A DNA stretch of 64,000 nt from Bog-756 sp963704615 (GCA_963704615.1 OY969923.1:1984001-2048000), one strand, 5' to 3'. Shown: positions 43,910 through 53,430, counted from the first letter of the stretch. Translations and numbers: made by a program. The notes: a model not told the origin generated them from the letters alone.

Positions 43910-45370
43910 GTGACGTCCCCGTCCGGCTTCGTGCCCGAGCTCGAGCCCGATGGTGCCGCCCGTGCCCCCGGACCTCGGACGTTCCACATCCGGACGTTCG
44001 GTTGCCAGATGAACGAGCACGACTCCGAGAGGCTGGCCGGCGCCCTGGTGGCTGACGGCCTGGTGGCCACCCCCGATCTCGCTTCGGCCGACGTGGTCGT
44101 GTTCAACACCTGCTGCATCCGGGAGAACGCCGACAACAAGTTCTACGGCCATCTGGGCAACCTCAAGACGCTGCGCGAAAGTCGACCCGGCATGCAGATC
44201 GCGGTGGGCGGGTGCCTGGCCCAGATGGACCAGGACCGCATCCGCCAACGGGCCCCCCACGTCGACGTGGTGTTCGGCACCCACAACCTGACCCGGGCAC
44301 CGGCGCTGTTGCGACAAGCCGCGGTGTCCGGACCGCTCGTCGAGATCCTCGACGAGCCCCAGCCGGCCGGTCCGGGGTCGGCCGGCCAACAGGTGGCCGC
44401 CCTCGCCGCGGTGAGGGAACTGCCCTACGCGGCGTGGGTCACCATCCAGACCGGCTGCGACAACTCGTGCGCCTTCTGCATCGTCCCCTCGGTGCGCGGG
44501 GGCGAGTCCTCCCGACCGCAGTCCGAGCTGGTGGCCGAGGTGAGCGCCCTGTCCCGACGCGGTGTGACCGAGGTCACCCTCCTCGGGCAGAACGTGAACT
44601 CCTACGGACGGGACCTCACCCGCCGCCGGCCTCTGTTCGCCGAGCTGCTTTCCGCCATCGGGTCGGTGGAGGGGATCCGGCGGGTGCGGTTCACCAGCCC
44701 CCACCCGAAGGACCTGCGACCGGAGACGATCGCGGCGATGGCCGAGACCGACGAGGTGTGCAACCACCTGCACCTGCCCCTCCAGTCGGGCAGCGACGCC
44801 GTGCTGGTGGCCATGCGCCGGGGCTATACGGCCGAGCGCTACCTGGCCCGCCTGGCCCAGGCCCGGGCCGCGGTGCCCGACTTGGCGGTGACCACCGACC
44901 TGATCGTGGGATTCCCGGGCGAGACCGACGACGATTTCGAGCGCACGCTCGAGGTGGCGGCCGAGGCCTCCTACGACAGCACCTATACCTTCATCTTCTC
45001 GCCCCGGCCCGGGACCAGGGCGGCGGGCATGGAGGACCGGTTCGTGCCCGAGGAGGTGGTGGCCGAGCGGTTCGAGCGGCTCCGGGTGGTGGTGGAGCGC
45101 TCGGCGGCGATCCGTCACCGGGCCCGGATCGGTCGGGTCGAGGAGGTGCTGGTGGAAGGGCCCTCCAAGCGGGATCCCGCGGTGACCACCGGGCGCACCA
45201 CCCAGAACAAGCTGGTTCACTTCGCACCCGAGGGTGGACGGCCGATCGCAGCTGGTTCCTACGCCGAGGTCAGGGTGACCGGTGCCGCCCGCCACCACCT
45301 CATCGGCGAGCTGGTGGCGGTCACGAGCCGCGCCTCGCACCGGGTGCGCATTCCGGTCTCCGCCGGTTGA
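43910..45370 (+). CDS. miaB: tRNA-2-methylthio-N6-dimethylallyladenosine synthase
   Basis: A 486-residue radical-SAM methylthiotransferase that adds a thiomethyl group to i6A37 of tRNAs. An N-terminal UPF0004 domain starts FHIRTFGCQMNEHDSERLAG and holds the auxiliary cluster cysteines (FGCQMN, NTCCIRENA, VGGCLAQ). The radical-SAM motif CDNSCAFC has Cys at 183, 187 and 190. A TRAM domain ends the protein. GTG 43910 is chosen because the leaderless -10 box lies 7 nt before it; GTG 43877 would precede that box. The substrate-forming enzyme MiaA is encoded next. Confidence 0.95.
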   Translation: MTSPSGFVPELEPDGAARAPGPRTFHIRTFGCQMNEHDSERLAGALVADGLVATPDLASADVVVFNTCCIRENADNKFYGHLGNLKTLRESRPGMQIAVGGCLAQMDQDRIRQRAPHVDVVFGTHNLTRAPALLRQAAVSGPLVEILDEPQPAGPGSAGQQVAALAAVRELPYAAWVTIQTGCDNSCAFCIVPSVRGGESSRPQSELVAEVSALSRRGVTEVTLLGQNVNSYGRDLTRRRPLFAELLSAIGSVEGIRRVRFTSPHPKDLRPETIAAMAETDEVCNHLHLPLQSGSDAVLVAMRRGYTAERYLARLAQARAAVPDLAVTTDLIVGFPGETDDDFERTLEVAAEASYDSTYTFIFSPRPGTRAAGMEDRFVPEEVVAERFERLRVVVERSAAIRHRARIGRVEEVLVEGPSKRDPAVTTGRTTQNKLVHFAPEGGRPIAAGSYAEVRVTGAARHHLIGELVAVTSRASHRVRIPVSAG

Positions 45371-45383
45371 CCCGGGCGTCGGG

Positions 45384-46445
45384 GTGAGAACCGGGGCCGG
45401 CTCCCCGGGAGGGCGGGCATCGTGGCCGGTGGTGGCCCTGGTCGGACCCACCGCCTCGGGCAAGTCCTCGATTGCCCACCAGGTCGCGGTGGCGAGCCGG
45501 GACAACGCCCGGTCCGCCGTCCCCCCATCGGCTTCGGCGCCGATCGCCGTCGAGCTGGTGTCCGTCGACTCGATGGCCGTCTACCGGGGCATGGACATCG
45601 GGACGACCACACCGACGGCCGCGGCGCGGGCCGCCGTCCCCACCCACCTGGTCGACCTGGTCGACCCCTCCGAGGAGTTCACCGTCCAACAGTTCCAGGC
45701 CGCCGGACGGGCTGTCCTGGCCGACATCGCCGGACGCCATCGCGGGGCGTTGTTGGTGGGCGGGGCCGGCCTGTACCTGCGGTCCTTGGTCGACGATCTG
45801 CACTTCCCCGGCCGTTACCCCGAGGTGGCGGCCTCCCTCGAGGCGCAGCTGGAGGCGGCCGGCCCCGACGGGAGCCCCGAGCTGGACGTGGCCCTGCGGG
45901 CGTTGCACGCCCGCCTGGCCGCCCTCGATCCGGTCGCCGGTGGGCGGGTGGAGCCGACCAACCGTCGCCGCCTGGTCCGAGCCCTGGAGGTCACCATCGG
46001 CGCCGGTCGCCCTTTCTCCTCGTTCGGCCCCGGCCTCGAGCGCTACCCGGCGACCTCGGTCCCGCTGGTGGGGATGGCCCGTCACCCGGCCGATCTCGAC
46101 CGGCGCATCGGAACCAGGTTTGCCGACCTCATGGACCTGGGCCTCCTCGAGGAGGTGCGCTCCCTGGCCGCCCGCCCGGGGGGGCTGTCGCGGACAGCTC
46201 GCCAAGCCCTCGGGTACCGCGAGCTCCTCACCCACATCGAAGATGGCGTTCCCCTGGTCGACGCGGTCGACCAGGCCATTGGCAGGACCCGCGCCTTCGC
46301 TCGGCGCCAGCTGGCCTGGTTCCGCCGCGATCCCCGTATCGTGTGGTTGGACCCCGACGACGACCCGGTGGGTTCGATCGTGGCCCTGTTCGGGGATCTT
46401 CCCCGAGTCGGGTCTGCGATGGGAGACTGTGCCCTGACGCCATGA
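45384..46445 (+). CDS. miaA: tRNA dimethylallyltransferase
   Basis: A 353-residue enzyme that transfers a dimethylallyl group to A37 of UNN-decoding tRNAs, the step before MiaB. The P-loop GPTASGKSS and the VDSMAVYRGMDIGTTTPT segment are intact, as are GGAGLYLRSLVDDL and QLAWFRRDPRIVWLD near the end. GTG 45384, 13 nt after the miaB stop, was chosen; the frame is open upstream into miaB. The protein has a short Ala/Ser-rich insertion (SRDNARSAVPPSASAPIA) after the P-loop that most homologues lack. Its stop overlaps the dapF start (ATGA). Confidence 0.95.
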   Translation: MRTGAGSPGGRASWPVVALVGPTASGKSSIAHQVAVASRDNARSAVPPSASAPIAVELVSVDSMAVYRGMDIGTTTPTAAARAAVPTHLVDLVDPSEEFTVQQFQAAGRAVLADIAGRHRGALLVGGAGLYLRSLVDDLHFPGRYPEVAASLEAQLEAAGPDGSPELDVALRALHARLAALDPVAGGRVEPTNRRRLVRALEVTIGAGRPFSSFGPGLERYPATSVPLVGMARHPADLDRRIGTRFADLMDLGLLEEVRSLAARPGGLSRTARQALGYRELLTHIEDGVPLVDAVDQAIGRTRAFARRQLAWFRRDPRIVWLDPDDDPVGSIVALFGDLPRVGSAMGDCALTP

Positions 46446-47281
46446 CCCTGATGCCCGACACGCCCGTCCTCCACTTCACCAAGCATCACGGGGCCGGCAA
46501 CGACTTTCTGGTTCTCATCGACAGGGAGGGCTCGTCGCCCCTCGGTTCGGAGCTGGCGCGTGCCCTCTGCGCCCGGAGGTCCGGCGTCGGGGCCGACGGG
46601 GTGATCCGGGTCCTCGAGGGGGGCGACGCCGCCGACCTGACCATGGAGCTCCGCAACGCCGACGGGGGGGAGGCCGAAATGAGCGGGAACGGGATGCGGT
46701 GCCTGGCCCAGGCGGCCGTGGAGGCAGGCCTGGTCAAGCCGCCCACCTTCACGGTGATGACGGCCGCCGGTGTGCGCTCGGTCGAGTACACGGTCGCCGA
46801 CACCCCCGGGTCGGCCTGGGCCTCGGTCGACATGGGGACGGCCGAGCTCGGGCCCGACCAACCCCAGAGGTTTGCCGAGCGCAAGGCCCGTCAGGTCGAT
46901 CTGGGCAATCCCCACCTGGTCCTCCTCGGTCCCGACCCGGCCGGTGTAGATGTCGTCGAGCTCGGCAGCCGGCTGGAGGCGGCACACGCCGGGGGGATCA
47001 ATGTCGAGTTCATCTCGATCGGTCCGGGGCCCGACGCCATCACCCTCCGGGTGTGGGAACGCGGGGTGGGGGAGACCCGGGCCTGCGGAACGGGCAGTGC
47101 CGCCGCCGCCGCCGCCGCCCGCAGCTGGGGTCTGGTCGGCGACACGGTCGAGGTGCACAATCCGGGCGGGACCCTGCAGGTGACCCTGGGCTCCGATGGT
47201 GTGCGACTGAGCGGACCCGTGCACAAGGTGGCGGACGTCGAGGTCGACACCGACGAGCTCCTGGAGGCGGCCCGGTCGTGA
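46442..47281 (+). CDS. dapF: Diaminopimelate epimerase
   Basis: A 279-residue cofactor-free epimerase converting LL- to meso-diaminopimelate, used in peptidoglycan and lysine synthesis. The two catalytic cysteines are visible in NGMRCLAQ and in ETRACGTGSAA. HHGAGNDFLVL and RRSGVGADGVI are further family motifs. Starts at ATG 46442 and ATG 46451 both fit. It is coupled to miaA by ATGA and its own stop overlaps the hflX start, so miaB, miaA, dapF and hflX run as one compact unit. Confidence 0.96.
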   Translation: MTLMPDTPVLHFTKHHGAGNDFLVLIDREGSSPLGSELARALCARRSGVGADGVIRVLEGGDAADLTMELRNADGGEAEMSGNGMRCLAQAAVEAGLVKPPTFTVMTAAGVRSVEYTVADTPGSAWASVDMGTAELGPDQPQRFAERKARQVDLGNPHLVLLGPDPAGVDVVELGSRLEAAHAGGINVEFISIGPGPDAITLRVWERGVGETRACGTGSAAAAAAARSWGLVGDTVEVHNPGGTLQVTLGSDGVRLSGPVHKVADVEVDTDELLEAARS

Positions 47282-48585
47282 CTCCGGCCGATTCGGCGTT
47301 CACCGACACCCTGATCTCCCGTGCCGTCCGGGAGCGCATCGTGCTGGTCGGCGTGACCGTGCCCCCGGCCACCCTGGCCCATACCGAGGCCGGCCTGGAC
47401 GAGCTGGCCCTCTTGGTCGACACGGCCGGCGCCGACGTGTTGGAGCGGGTCGTCCAGCGCCGCACCACCCCCGACCCGGCGACCTATCTCGGCCGAGGCA
47501 AGGCCGAGGAACTGCGGGAGGTGTGTCTGGCCGTCGACGCCGACACCGTGGTCTTCGACGACGACCTGACACCCGCCCAGCAACGGAACCTGGAGACCAT
47601 CCTGGGCCGGACGGCCATCGACCGGACCGCGGTGATCCTGGACATCTTCGCCCAGAACGCGCGGACCCCCGAAGGACGCGCCCAGGTCGAGTTGGCGCTC
47701 CTCCGCTATCGGCTGCCGCGGTTGCGGGGTCGGGGCCGGTCGCTGAGTCAGCAAGCGGGAGGGATCGGCACCCGCGGCCCCGGTGAGACCAAACTCGAGG
47801 TCGATCGCCGCCGGCTGCTGTCCAGGATGGCCCGGCTCGAATCCGATCTCCGCCGGCTCGACCGCACCCGACGGACCCAACGCCGGGGGCGAGTCCGTTC
47901 CCGACAGCGATCGGTCTCGCTGGTCGGATACACCAATGCCGGCAAGTCGACTCTGCTCAACCGGTTGTGCGGGTCCGACGTCTTGGTGGGGAACCGACTG
48001 TTCTCCACCCTCGATCCCCGGACCCGGCAGATGGACCTTCCCGGCGGCGAGACCCTGCTCCTCACCGACACGGTGGGCTTCGTGCGTAAGCTTCCCCACC
48101 AAGTCGTCGAGGCCTTCCGGTCCACGCTCGAGGTGGTGTGCGACTCCGACCTCGTCGTCCACGTGGTGGACGGCTCGGCCCCCGACTTCGAAGGGCAGGT
48201 CGACGCGGTCCGGACCGTGTTGGCGGAAATAGGCGCCGACGGTCTTCCCGAGCTCCTCGTCGTCAACAAGGCTGATGCGGTGGCCGCCTCGGGCGTCACC
48301 GGCGAAGAGGCCCGCCGTCTGTTGATCGCGCACGCCGGATCGGTGATGGTATCGGCCCGCACCGGTGAGGGAATGGACCGGTTGAAAGAGGCCATGGGCG
48401 ACCGTCTCCGGGTCGGCGACCGGGTCGTCGAGTTGGTCATCCCCTGGGACCGGGGTGACGTCCTGGCCGCCGTCCATCGCGAGGGTGAGATCGTGGGCGA
48501 GCTCCCCGGCGAGGGATCCACCCGGGTCCAAGTGGTCCTCGACCCCGTGGGGAAATCGCGGTTCGCCGAGTTCCTGGTCTCATGA
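47278..48585 (+). CDS. hflX: Ribosome-associated GTPase HflX
   Basis: A 435-residue GTPase that splits or rescues stalled ribosomes. The N-terminal HflX domain (RTTPDPATYLGRGKAEEL, DDDLTPAQQRNLE) is followed by GQGETK-like GTRGPGETKLEVDRRR and a coiled region. The G domain has G1 GYTNAGKST, G3 DTVGFVRKLPH and G4 NKAD, all intact. GTG 47278 overlaps the dapF stop. The C-terminal domain ends KSRFAEFLVS. HflX near miaA and dapF is a common actinobacterial arrangement. Confidence 0.95.
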   Translation: MTPADSAFTDTLISRAVRERIVLVGVTVPPATLAHTEAGLDELALLVDTAGADVLERVVQRRTTPDPATYLGRGKAEELREVCLAVDADTVVFDDDLTPAQQRNLETILGRTAIDRTAVILDIFAQNARTPEGRAQVELALLRYRLPRLRGRGRSLSQQAGGIGTRGPGETKLEVDRRRLLSRMARLESDLRRLDRTRRTQRRGRVRSRQRSVSLVGYTNAGKSTLLNRLCGSDVLVGNRLFSTLDPRTRQMDLPGGETLLLTDTVGFVRKLPHQVVEAFRSTLEVVCDSDLVVHVVDGSAPDFEGQVDAVRTVLAEIGADGLPELLVVNKADAVAASGVTGEEARRLLIAHAGSVMVSARTGEGMDRLKEAMGDRLRVGDRVVELVIPWDRGDVLAAVHREGEIVGELPGEGSTRVQVVLDPVGKSRFAEFLVS

Positions 48586-49838
48586 CGCCCTCGACGCCGC
48601 CCTCCGGGCCGGTCGGGTTCGAGCCGCCGGCCTATCCCTACGATCGGCTGGCCACCCTCGAGGTGCAGGCCCAGGAGAGATTCGGTCCGGTGGGTGGGGT
48701 GGTGGACTGCTCGATCGGGACCCCCTGCGATCCGCCACCGCCGGCTGTGGTGGCGGCCATGGCCGGCTCCGACGCCGAACGCGGCTACCCCTCCTCGGCG
48801 GGATCGCCGTCCTATCGTCGTGCCGCGGCGCGGTGGCTGCAGCGGCGTTTCGGGGTGTCCGTCGATCCGGATAGCGCGGTGGCGGCGTGCGTGGGCACCA
48901 AGGAGCTGGTGGCATCGACCCCCCACTACCTCCGTCTGCGCTCGCCGGAGCGGGACGCCGTCCTGTATCCCTCGGTGTCGTACCCGACCTACGCCATGGG
49001 CGCGGTGCTGGCCGGGTGCGAACCCGTCCCGGTGGCCGAGCTCCCCGGAGGGGGTCCGGACCTGAGCTCCATCGACGACCGGCTCGCTTCCCGGGCGCTG
49101 ATGCTGTGGACGAACTCCCCCTCCAATCCGACCGGCCTGCTGACCGATCCGGTGCCGGTGGCCCGCTGGGGACGCGATCACGATGTTCCCGTGTTCTCCG
49201 ACGAGTGCTACGCCGAGTTCACTTGGGACGGACCGCCGCGCACGGTCCTCGAGTCGGGATCGTCCGGAGTGGTCGCCGTTCACTCGCTGTCCAAGCGGTC
49301 CAACCTGGCCGGTGTCCGGGCCGGCTTCTACGCCGGGGACCGCCAGCTGGTCGGCTATCTGCTCGACGTACGACGGCACGCCGGTCTCATGGTGCCGGGC
49401 CCCGTCCAGGCCGGGGCCGTGGCCGCCTTCGACGACGACGCCCACGTCACCGGTCAGCGCCAACGCTACCGCGAGCGGCTCGAGTTCCTGGCCGCAGTGC
49501 TGGGGCGGGCCAATCTGCCGGTGGAGTTGCCGGCCGGCGGGTTCTACCTGTGGGTGCCGGTGCCGGAGGGGTCAGGGGCGGACGGGTGGTCGGTCACCGA
49601 GGCCTTGGCCCTCGAAGCCGGACTGTTGGTCAGCCCGGGCGAGTTCTACGGTCCTGAGGGGGCCGGCTTCGTCCGGGTGGCGGTGGTGCAGCCCCTGGAG
49701 CGCCTCGAGCTGGTGGCCGAGCGGCTCGACGGTCGGGTGGTGACGGTGGCCTCCTCCCGCGGGTCCGGTTTCCCGAGCCCAGGGACGCGCTCGGCCCAGC
49801 CGGAGGGATCCGGTCCCAGGGCTAACGTCTCCCCCTGA
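48582..49838 (+). CDS. dapC: Succinyldiaminopimelate transaminase
   Basis: A 418-residue class I/II PLP aminotransferase. The PLP Lys238 is in HSLSKRSNLAGVRAG. YPSVSYPTYAMGA, NSPSNPTGLL and FSDECYAEF are the cofactor-site motifs and GFYLWVPVPEG lies near the end. The assignment to DapC comes from clear likeness to actinobacterial DapC and from its place directly before dapD and dapE. It is coupled to hflX by an ATGA overlap. The last 30 residues (SSRGSGFPSPGTRSAQPEG) are an unconserved tail. Confidence 0.92.
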   Translation: MTPSTPPSGPVGFEPPAYPYDRLATLEVQAQERFGPVGGVVDCSIGTPCDPPPPAVVAAMAGSDAERGYPSSAGSPSYRRAAARWLQRRFGVSVDPDSAVAACVGTKELVASTPHYLRLRSPERDAVLYPSVSYPTYAMGAVLAGCEPVPVAELPGGGPDLSSIDDRLASRALMLWTNSPSNPTGLLTDPVPVARWGRDHDVPVFSDECYAEFTWDGPPRTVLESGSSGVVAVHSLSKRSNLAGVRAGFYAGDRQLVGYLLDVRRHAGLMVPGPVQAGAVAAFDDDAHVTGQRQRYRERLEFLAAVLGRANLPVELPAGGFYLWVPVPEGSGADGWSVTEALALEAGLLVSPGEFYGPEGAGFVRVAVVQPLERLELVAERLDGRVVTVASSRGSGFPSPGTRSAQPEGSGPRANVSP

Positions 49839-50665
49839 TGGCAGATCTTCCCGCCCAGATCGACGAGCTGTGGCGGCGCGCCGACGAGCTCGGACCCGAC
49901 GACACCGACGCGCTGGCGGTGGTGACCGAGGTCATCGACCAGCTGGACCAGGGCGTGGTGCGGGTGGCCGAGGTCGATCCGGTGACCGACCAGGTCGTCG
50001 TCCACCGGTGGCTGAAAGAGGCCATTCTCCTGTTGTTCCGCCTGCGCTCGATGGAGACCATCGACGTGGGTCCCTTTGAATTCGCCGACAAGCTCCCCCT
50101 GAAGAAGGACTACGCCGCCTCCGGGGTCAGGGTGGTGCCGGGAGCATCGGCCCGGTGGGGCTCGTTCCTCGACCGCGGTGTGATCTGCATGCCCAGCTAC
50201 GTCAACATCGGTGCCCGGGTGGGGGCGGGCACCATGGTCGACACCTGGGCCACCGTGGGCTCGTGTGCCCAGATCGGCGAGCAGGTCCACCTGTCGGGCG
50301 GCGTGGGGATCGGAGGTGTCCTCGAGCCGGCCCAGGCGGCCCCGGTGGTGGTGGAGGACGAGGCGATGATCGGCAGCCGGAGCATGATCACCCAAGGGGC
50401 GCGGGTCGGGCGCGGCGCCGTCCTCGGCGAGGGCACCATCTTGAACCCGTCGATTCCGGTGATCGACGCCGACACCGGCGAGGAGCTGAGCCGGGGCCAC
50501 GTTCCCGCCTGGTGCGTGGCCGTACCCGCCTCACGCCGGCGCCAGTATCCCGGGGGCGAGTTCTTCCTCCCCTGCGTGCTGGTCATCAAGCGGCTCACCG
50601 AAGGGGAGCGCCACGACAAGGCCCGGCTGACCGACATCCTGCGTCAACACGGTGTCTCGGCGTGA
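49838..50665 (+). CDS. dapD: 2,3,4,5-tetrahydropyridine-2,6-dicarboxylate N-succinyltransferase
   Basis: A 275-residue acyltransferase that succinylates tetrahydrodipicolinate. The C-terminal half is a left-handed beta-helix with hexapeptide repeats (VNIGARVGAGTMVDTWATVGSCAQIGEQVHL, split over about 30 residues) and the conserved GGVGIGGVLEP segment. The N-terminal half is helical. TGATG couples it to dapC. A TAACGT sequence 9 nt upstream of the ATG could be an internal promoter box but lies in the end of dapC. DapC, DapD and DapE act in successive steps. Confidence 0.96.
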   Translation: MADLPAQIDELWRRADELGPDDTDALAVVTEVIDQLDQGVVRVAEVDPVTDQVVVHRWLKEAILLLFRLRSMETIDVGPFEFADKLPLKKDYAASGVRVVPGASARWGSFLDRGVICMPSYVNIGARVGAGTMVDTWATVGSCAQIGEQVHLSGGVGIGGVLEPAQAAPVVVEDEAMIGSRSMITQGARVGRGAVLGEGTILNPSIPVIDADTGEELSRGHVPAWCVAVPASRRRQYPGGEFFLPCVLVIKRLTEGERHDKARLTDILRQHGVSA

Positions 50666-51744
50666 ACCTCGGCATGCCCGGGGGGCTGATGGGATTGACC
50701 ACCGCCCTGGTGGCCATTCCGTCGGTCAGCCATCATGAGGGGCCGATAGCCGACGCCGTGCACACCGCCCTCGACCTCTGCCCGTGGCTGAAGGTCGAGC
50801 GAGTGGGGAACAACGTGGTGGCCCGCACCGACCTCGGCCGGACCAGCCGGGTGGTCCTGGCCGGTCACCTGGACACCGTGCCGCCGGTCGGTGGCAACGA
50901 CGAGCCCCGCATCGAGGACGATGTCCTCTCAGGCGTGGGTGCCGTCGACATGAAAGGTGGGTTGGCCGTCTTCCTCCACCTGGCCGGGTCTCTTCCCGAG
51001 CCGGCGGTGGACGTGACGTGGTGCTTCTATGTCGGTGAGGAGGTCGAACCGAAGTTCAACGGGCTCCGTCAGCTGTGGGAGGAACGTCCCGACCTGCTCG
51101 ACGCCGACGCCGCCATCCTCGGGGAGCCCACGGCCGGGGTGGTGGAGGCGGGATGCCAGGGCGTCCTCAAGGTCAGGATCGAACTGCAGGGATCGAGGGC
51201 CCATGTCGCCCGTCCGAGCGCCGGGCGCAACGCCATCCACCGGTTGGCGCCGGTGCTGGCCGAGGTGGCCGGTTACCACAGCCGGCGCCAGGTGATCGAC
51301 GGCTGCGAGTACGTCGAGCAGGTCCAGGTCGTGGACATCGCCGGGGGAGTGGCCGCCAACGTAGTGCCTGACCAGGCCTCGCTGCTGATCAACCACCGCT
51401 TCGCTCCCGATCGCGACGTCGAGGAGGCCGAGGCCAGCCTGCGCGACCTGTTGGCCCCCCGCCTGGAGCCGGACGACCGCTGGGTGATGGTCGAGGCCGC
51501 ACCCGCCGCACCTCCCGCCCTCGGTCACCCGCTGCTCGCCGGACTGGTGCAGGCCACCGGGGTAGCGCCGCGGGCCAAGCTGGGATGGACAGACGTGGCG
51601 TCCTTCTGGGCCCACGGCATCCCCGCCGCCAACTTCGGACCGGGCGACCCGCTGTTGGCCCACACCGCCGGGGAGCACGTGAGCGCCGGCGAGCTCGACG
51701 AGGTGGCCACCGTTCTAGACACCCTGCTGCGGGCGGAACGGTAG
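50662..51744 (+). CDS. dapE: Succinyl-diaminopimelate desuccinylase
   Basis: A 360-residue zinc M20 hydrolase that removes succinate to give LL-diaminopimelate. Metal-site motifs are intact: AGHLDTVPP, GVGAVDMKGG, the general-base region FYVGEEVEP and GEPTAG, and the last ligand in PGDPLLAHTAGEHV. A dimerisation domain (about 170-280) sits between. GTG 50662 overlaps the dapD stop; GTG-coupled starts like this are common in this window. With dapA, dapB, dapC, dapD and dapF it completes the succinylase branch within 20 kb. Confidence 0.94.
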   Translation: MNLGMPGGLMGLTTALVAIPSVSHHEGPIADAVHTALDLCPWLKVERVGNNVVARTDLGRTSRVVLAGHLDTVPPVGGNDEPRIEDDVLSGVGAVDMKGGLAVFLHLAGSLPEPAVDVTWCFYVGEEVEPKFNGLRQLWEERPDLLDADAAILGEPTAGVVEAGCQGVLKVRIELQGSRAHVARPSAGRNAIHRLAPVLAEVAGYHSRRQVIDGCEYVEQVQVVDIAGGVAANVVPDQASLLINHRFAPDRDVEEAEASLRDLLAPRLEPDDRWVMVEAAPAAPPALGHPLLAGLVQATGVAPRAKLGWTDVASFWAHGIPAANFGPGDPLLAHTAGEHVSAGELDEVATVLDTLLRAER

Positions 51745-51752
51745 CCCGCGCC

Positions 51753-52748
51753 GTGGCCATCCCCTCACGATCGCTGGGTGCCGACCTGGTGGTCTCGGCC
51801 GAGGGCCTCGGGTGCATGGGGATGAGCGAGTTCTACGGCCCCGGCGACGACGGCGAGTCGCTGGCCACCATCCACCGGGCACTCGATCTCGGGGTCACCC
51901 TCCTCGACACGGCGGACATGTACGGCCCTTTCCTCAACGAGGAGTTGGTCGGGCGGGCCATCGCCAGCCGGCGGGACGAGGTCGTCCTGGCCACCAAGTT
52001 CGGCTTGGTCCGGGGTCCTCACCCGACAGACCGGTCGGTGCGGGGCGACGCCGCCTACGTGAACCAGGCCTGCGACGCCTCACTGACCCGCCTGGGCGTG
52101 GACCACATCGACCTCTACTATCAGCACCGCTCCGACGAACGGGTCCCCATCGAGGAGACGGTGGGAGCGATGGCCGGCCTGGTGGAGGCGGGCAAAGTGC
52201 GGTACCTGGGTCTGTCGGAGGCCAGCCCGGACTCGCTGCGGCGAGCCTCACTGGTGCACCCCATCGCCGTCTTGCAGAGCGAGTGGTCGCTGTGGAGCCG
52301 CGACATCGAGGTGGAGGTGGTGGCCACGGCGCGTCAACTGGGCATCGGCATCGTGGCCTACAGCCCACTGGGCCGGGGATTCCTCACCGGCCGGATCACC
52401 TCGCCCGACTTTGGGGAGGGCGACTTCCGGGCCCGTCTCCCGAGGTTCACCGGTGAGAACTTCGCCCGCAACACCGAACTGGTCGACAAGGTCGAGGCCA
52501 TGGCCGGCGAGCTGGGGTGTACGCCGGGCCAGCTGGCCCTGGCCTGGGTGCTGGCCCGAGGCGACGACGTGGTACCCATCCCCGGCACAAAACGGCGCGC
52601 CTACCTGGAGGAGAACCTCGGCGCCCTCGACGTCGTGCTCGACCCGGCCGAGCTCGACGCCATCGAGGCGGAGTTCCCGATCGGGGCGGGAGCGGGTGAC
52701 CGCTACCCCGACATGAGCATGGTGGGCGTAGACACCCCGGAGACCTGA
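51753..52748 (+). CDS. Aldo/keto reductase
   Basis: A 331-residue NADPH-dependent oxidoreductase of the AKR13-like (YajO/IolS) group. The TIM-barrel catalytic residues are visible: Asp and Tyr in LLDTADMYGP, Lys in VVLATKFGLV and His in YYQHRSDERVP. Cofactor-binding motifs YSPLGRGFLTG and PIPGTKRRAYLEEN are intact. GTG 51753 lies 9 nt after the dapE stop, so co-transcription is likely although no metabolic link is obvious. It converges with lexA, and only 18 bp separate the two stops. Substrate unknown. Confidence 0.92.
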   Translation: MAIPSRSLGADLVVSAEGLGCMGMSEFYGPGDDGESLATIHRALDLGVTLLDTADMYGPFLNEELVGRAIASRRDEVVLATKFGLVRGPHPTDRSVRGDAAYVNQACDASLTRLGVDHIDLYYQHRSDERVPIEETVGAMAGLVEAGKVRYLGLSEASPDSLRRASLVHPIAVLQSEWSLWSRDIEVEVVATARQLGIGIVAYSPLGRGFLTGRITSPDFGEGDFRARLPRFTGENFARNTELVDKVEAMAGELGCTPGQLALAWVLARGDDVVPIPGTKRRAYLEENLGALDVVLDPAELDAIEAEFPIGAGAGDRYPDMSMVGVDTPET

Positions 52749-52766
52749 GGGGGTGCCGGGGCGAGA

Positions 52767-53396
52767 TCAGAGCCGGCGGAGGACGGTGACCACCTTGCCG
52801 TAGAGGGTGACCTCGGAGGGGTCGAACTCCATGGGCGACAACCGTTCGTTGGCTGGAGTCAGAATCACCTGGCCGCCCCGGCGCGAGTACCGCTTGATCG
52901 TGGCCTCGTCGTCGGGGATCCCGGCCACCACCACGTCGCCCTGCTCGGCCTCGGGCTGTTGACGCACCACCACGCAGTCGCCGTCGAGGATGCCCGCCTC
53001 GATCATCGAGTCGCCGCGCACCTTGACCATGAACAACGTCCCTGTGCCGGTGAAGTCCTCGGGGAGGGGATAGAGCTCTTCGATGTTCTCCTGGGCCAGC
53101 ACCGCGGTACCGGCGGCCACGTCACCCACCAAGGGGACGTGGCGGACAGGTCGGGCATCGGCGATGACCTTGGACGACGGGTCGTAGCAGACCTCGATGG
53201 CCCGGGGCTTGGTCGGGTCCCGGCGCAGGTACCCCTCCCGCTGGAGCACGGCCAGGTGGGCATGGACGGTGGAGGAGGAGGTGAGACCGACCGACTCCCC
53301 GATCTCGCGCACCGAGGGCGGGTAGCCACGGTCCTTCACCGCCTCGGAGATGCAGTCCAGAATCTGCTTGCGTTTGATGCTGAGTACCTGGGCCAT
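52767..53396 (-). CDS. lexA: SOS repressor LexA
   Basis: A 209-residue repressor. Residues 1-65 form the winged helix (GYPPSVREIGESVGLTSSSTVHAHLAVLQREGYLRRDP). The self-cleavage site is A95-G96 in GDVAAGTAV, with catalytic Ser130 in RGDSM and Lys168 in ATIKRY. RecA-DNA filaments trigger cleavage and release the SOS genes. ATG 53396 has an AAGGGG ribosome binding site. Its own promoter (TTGCTT, 17 nt, TACCGT on the minus strand) is overlapped by two LexA boxes, so it is autoregulated. The frame stays open upstream, but that part lies over the operator. Confidence 0.96.
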   Translation of the reverse strand: MAQVLSIKRKQILDCISEAVKDRGYPPSVREIGESVGLTSSSTVHAHLAVLQREGYLRRDPTKPRAIEVCYDPSSKVIADARPVRHVPLVGDVAAGTAVLAQENIEELYPLPEDFTGTGTLFMVKVRGDSMIEAGILDGDCVVVRQQPEAEQGDVVVAGIPDDEATIKRYSRRGGQVILTPANERLSPMEFDPSEVTLYGKVVTVLRRL

Positions 53397-53430
53397 CGGT
53401 CCCCTTGCTCTCCCCGGTCGCCACCGCCGG

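Noticed and set aside
49823..49828. TAACGT as a dapD promoter
   Set aside because: It is 9 nt from the ATG, within dapC, and dapD is already translationally coupled to dapC; chance occurrence is likely.
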